Positions 62,694 to 64,000 of a DNA stretch of 64,000 nt are shown piece after piece. The notes beneath the pieces were generated by a model. It had not been told where the DNA came from. It did no database searches and saw only the letters and a list, made by a program, of their open reading frames with translations. This DNA comes from CAIVAT01 sp037133475 (GTDB lineage Bacteria > Bacteroidota > Bacteroidia > Bacteroidales > FEN-979). Both the position numbers and the translations under genes were made by a program. Position 1 is the first letter of the stretch, and every line of letters starts with the position of its first letter. The stretch spans positions 62,001 through 126,000 of the forward strand of contig JBAXOB010000002.1 in the NCBI GenBank assembly GCA_037133475.1. The letters run 5' to 3'.

Positions 62694-63104
62694 ATGAAAA
62701 CAGAGATTCCATCGGTTCTCATCGCCCCTTGCGGCATGAATTGCGGCATCTGCAAGTTCTATCTCCGTTACAGACACAAATGTGCCGGCTGCAACATTGA
62801 AACCCCCTTTAAACCCAGGCATTGCCTGGTTTGCAGCATAAAACTGTGCCCGGAAAGAGGGGAGTCGCAGTTTTGCTACGGATGTAAAAAATATCCCTGT
62901 GCCAGGCTCCGGCAACTGGACAAAAGATACCGCACAAAATATTCCATGAGCATGGTGGAGAATTTAAACAATATCAGGGAATCTGGTTTGGAAAGGTTCA
63001 TGGAATCAGAAAACAGCCGGTGGGTCTGCCCCGTATGCGGGAACCCGCTGTGTGTCCATGATCATAAATGTTATCAGTGCGAAAGTTCACCCGCCGACGA
63101 GTAA
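62694..63104 (+). CDS. DUF3795-domain cysteine-rich protein
   Basis: A 136-residue protein starting MKTEIPSVLIAPCGMNCGIC, the typical opening of DUF3795. It has about 18 cysteines in CxxC-like pairs, including KCAGC, HCLVC, FCYGC and, in the C-terminal tail, VCPVCGNPLC and KCYQC. Metal binding is likely; the function of the family is unknown. An upstream ATG at 62667 would add nine residues without family resemblance. Its neighbour is another cysteine-rich protein of the C_GCAxxG_C_C family. Confidence 0.88.
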   Translation: MKTEIPSVLIAPCGMNCGICKFYLRYRHKCAGCNIETPFKPRHCLVCSIKLCPERGESQFCYGCKKYPCARLRQLDKRYRTKYSMSMVENLNNIRESGLERFMESENSRWVCPVCGNPLCVHDHKCYQCESSPADE

Positions 63105-63345
63105 CCATCCACACCATCTGTCATTTCCTGCAGTGAATGGTTATGGAATATATTATGTTTTTTTTAGGTCGGCTCTTGGTATTCAGTCCGCAACAAATTA
63201 TATTTGTATCGTGGATTCAGTCAGAATATCACATGACAATATGCCAATACCAGCCCTAAAGGGTATCTTTTGTTTCGCTTGAATGAACTACTGACAACGA
63301 AAACGCCGCCTGGCAGGCCATTCCGTAGCGTAAATACAACCGACC

Positions 63346-64000
63346 ATGACCGACAGGGAAATTATCCTGCAGACTATTACTTTTGTTAAATCGGAGCTTC
63401 TGCATGCCGAGGGAGGTCACGACTGGTGGCATATCGAACGGGTGCTGAACAACGCCCGTACCATTGCAAAGTCGGAACCTGTCGACCTCTTCGTGACCGA
63501 ACTGGGGGCGTTGCTGCACGATATCGCCGATCACAAGTTCCATGGCGGCGATGAATCTGCCGGGATCGAAAAGGCGAGGGCATTCCTTCTTCGTCTCCCG
63601 GTAAGCGAAGAGGTAATCAGCCATGTCGTCAATATCATGACGAACATCTCCTTCAAGGGAGGCAATTATAAGCAGCAATTCTTCTCTCCCGAACTGGCTG
63701 TGGTCCAGGATGCCGACAGGCTCGATGCCATCGGGGCGATCGGGATTGCGCGGGCCTTTAATTATGGTGGTTTCAGGGGAAGGGAAATGTACAATCCTAC
63801 CCTTAAACCCCGTTTTGGGATGACTCCCGATGAATATCAGCAGAGTGCCGCTCCCACGGTAAACCATTTTTATGAAAAGCTTTTCCTGTTAAAGGAGAGG
63901 ATGAATACGGCCACCGGAAAGAAAATGGCGGAGGAGAGACACCGGTTTATGGAGCTGTACCTGGAACATTTCTTTAAGGAATGGGATGGGATTCAGGAGG
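63346..64000 (+). CDS. HD-domain phosphohydrolase, 3' end outside window
   Basis: A protein of the HD superfamily, 218 residues visible, open at the window end. ATG at 63346 (MTDREIILQTITFVKSELLH). Metal ligands in the usual order: H29 (GHDWWHIERVLNNA), H58-D59 (LGALLHDIADHKFHGG) and Asp in VVQDADRLDAIGAIGIAR. The closest well-known relatives are YedJ-like phosphohydrolases acting on nucleotides or small phosphate esters. It stands 241 bp after the DUF3795 gene; the gap holds nothing that I recognise. Confidence 0.92.
   Translation, partial: MTDREIILQTITFVKSELLHAEGGHDWWHIERVLNNARTIAKSEPVDLFVTELGALLHDIADHKFHGGDESAGIEKARAFLLRLPVSEEVISHVVNIMTNISFKGGNYKQQFFSPELAVVQDADRLDAIGAIGIARAFNYGGFRGREMYNPTLKPRFGMTPDEYQQSAAPTVNHFYEKLFLLKERMNTATGKKMAEERHRFMELYLEHFFKEWDGIQE

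Overview
The window is a chromosomal segment of a Bacteroidota bacterium, most likely Bacteroidales-like and anaerobic or microaerophilic. The evidence is the -7 boxes of the TAnnTTTG type, the absence of Shine-Dalgarno sites, several T9SS-type C-terminal sorting domains, a PorV/PorQ-family protein, a TonB-dependent receptor with a carboxypeptidase-regulatory domain, the long Bacteroidales form of amidophosphoribosyltransferase, tryptophanase and rubrerythrin. I see no prophage, insertion sequence, rRNA or CRISPR array. One tRNA gene (Thr, anticodon CGT) is present.

Layout. 1-2.5 kb: end of tryptophanase, free-methionine-sulfoxide reductase and MntP in one tight operon, then queD. 2.5-9.2 kb (minus): an orphan ECF sigma factor, two tandem paralogous PKD/T9SS secreted proteins, and upstream an ECF sigma factor with a protein that looks like a dual-membrane-spanning anti-sigma factor. 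9.3-17 kb: an RND efflux system (adaptor and permease) with a divergent TetR regulator, and a convergent TetR-TolC pair. 17-22.3 kb: an M14 peptidase, and a selenium operon of mnmH plus a cysteine desulfurase-SelD fusion. 22.3-27.2 kb: a polytopic TPR protein, PurF, and greA-HIT. 27.2-36.5 kb (minus): TonB-dependent receptor, a 1446-residue secreted protein and a PorV/PorQ-family protein. 36.7-45.2 kb: a small basic protein, a Rieske-like lipoprotein, ahcY, a phosphopantetheinyl transferase, metH, metF and a bacterial GGGP synthase-family enzyme. 45.3-54.7 kb: an S9 peptidase, a small repeat protein, an SRPBCC protein and a second RND system (adaptor, permease, TolC). 54.7-64 kb: an L-domain-like T9SS protein, TrmO, a methyltransferase, a second small repeat protein, a secreted endonuclease, tRNA-Thr, rubrerythrin, a minimal ABC module, a C_GCAxxG_C_C protein, a DUF3795 protein and a truncated HD-domain protein.

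How they work together. ahcY, metH and metF form the core of the activated-methyl cycle. MnmH and the desulfurase-SelD fusion together would make selenophosphate and put it into tRNA wobble uridines. The two RND sets are separate tripartite pumps.

The least explained features are these. First, two unlinked small exported proteins (47968-48393 and 57396-57755) each carry four copies of a 12-13 residue motif around APVTPxEAxFEE, and they share a near-identical DNA element about 40 bp upstream of their -7 boxes. Second, there are three intergenic arrays of 8-9 bp tandem units, one of them overlapping the -33 region of the small ABC operon. Third, the sigma/anti-sigma/PKD operon. Fourth, the receptor/secreted-protein/PorV trio.
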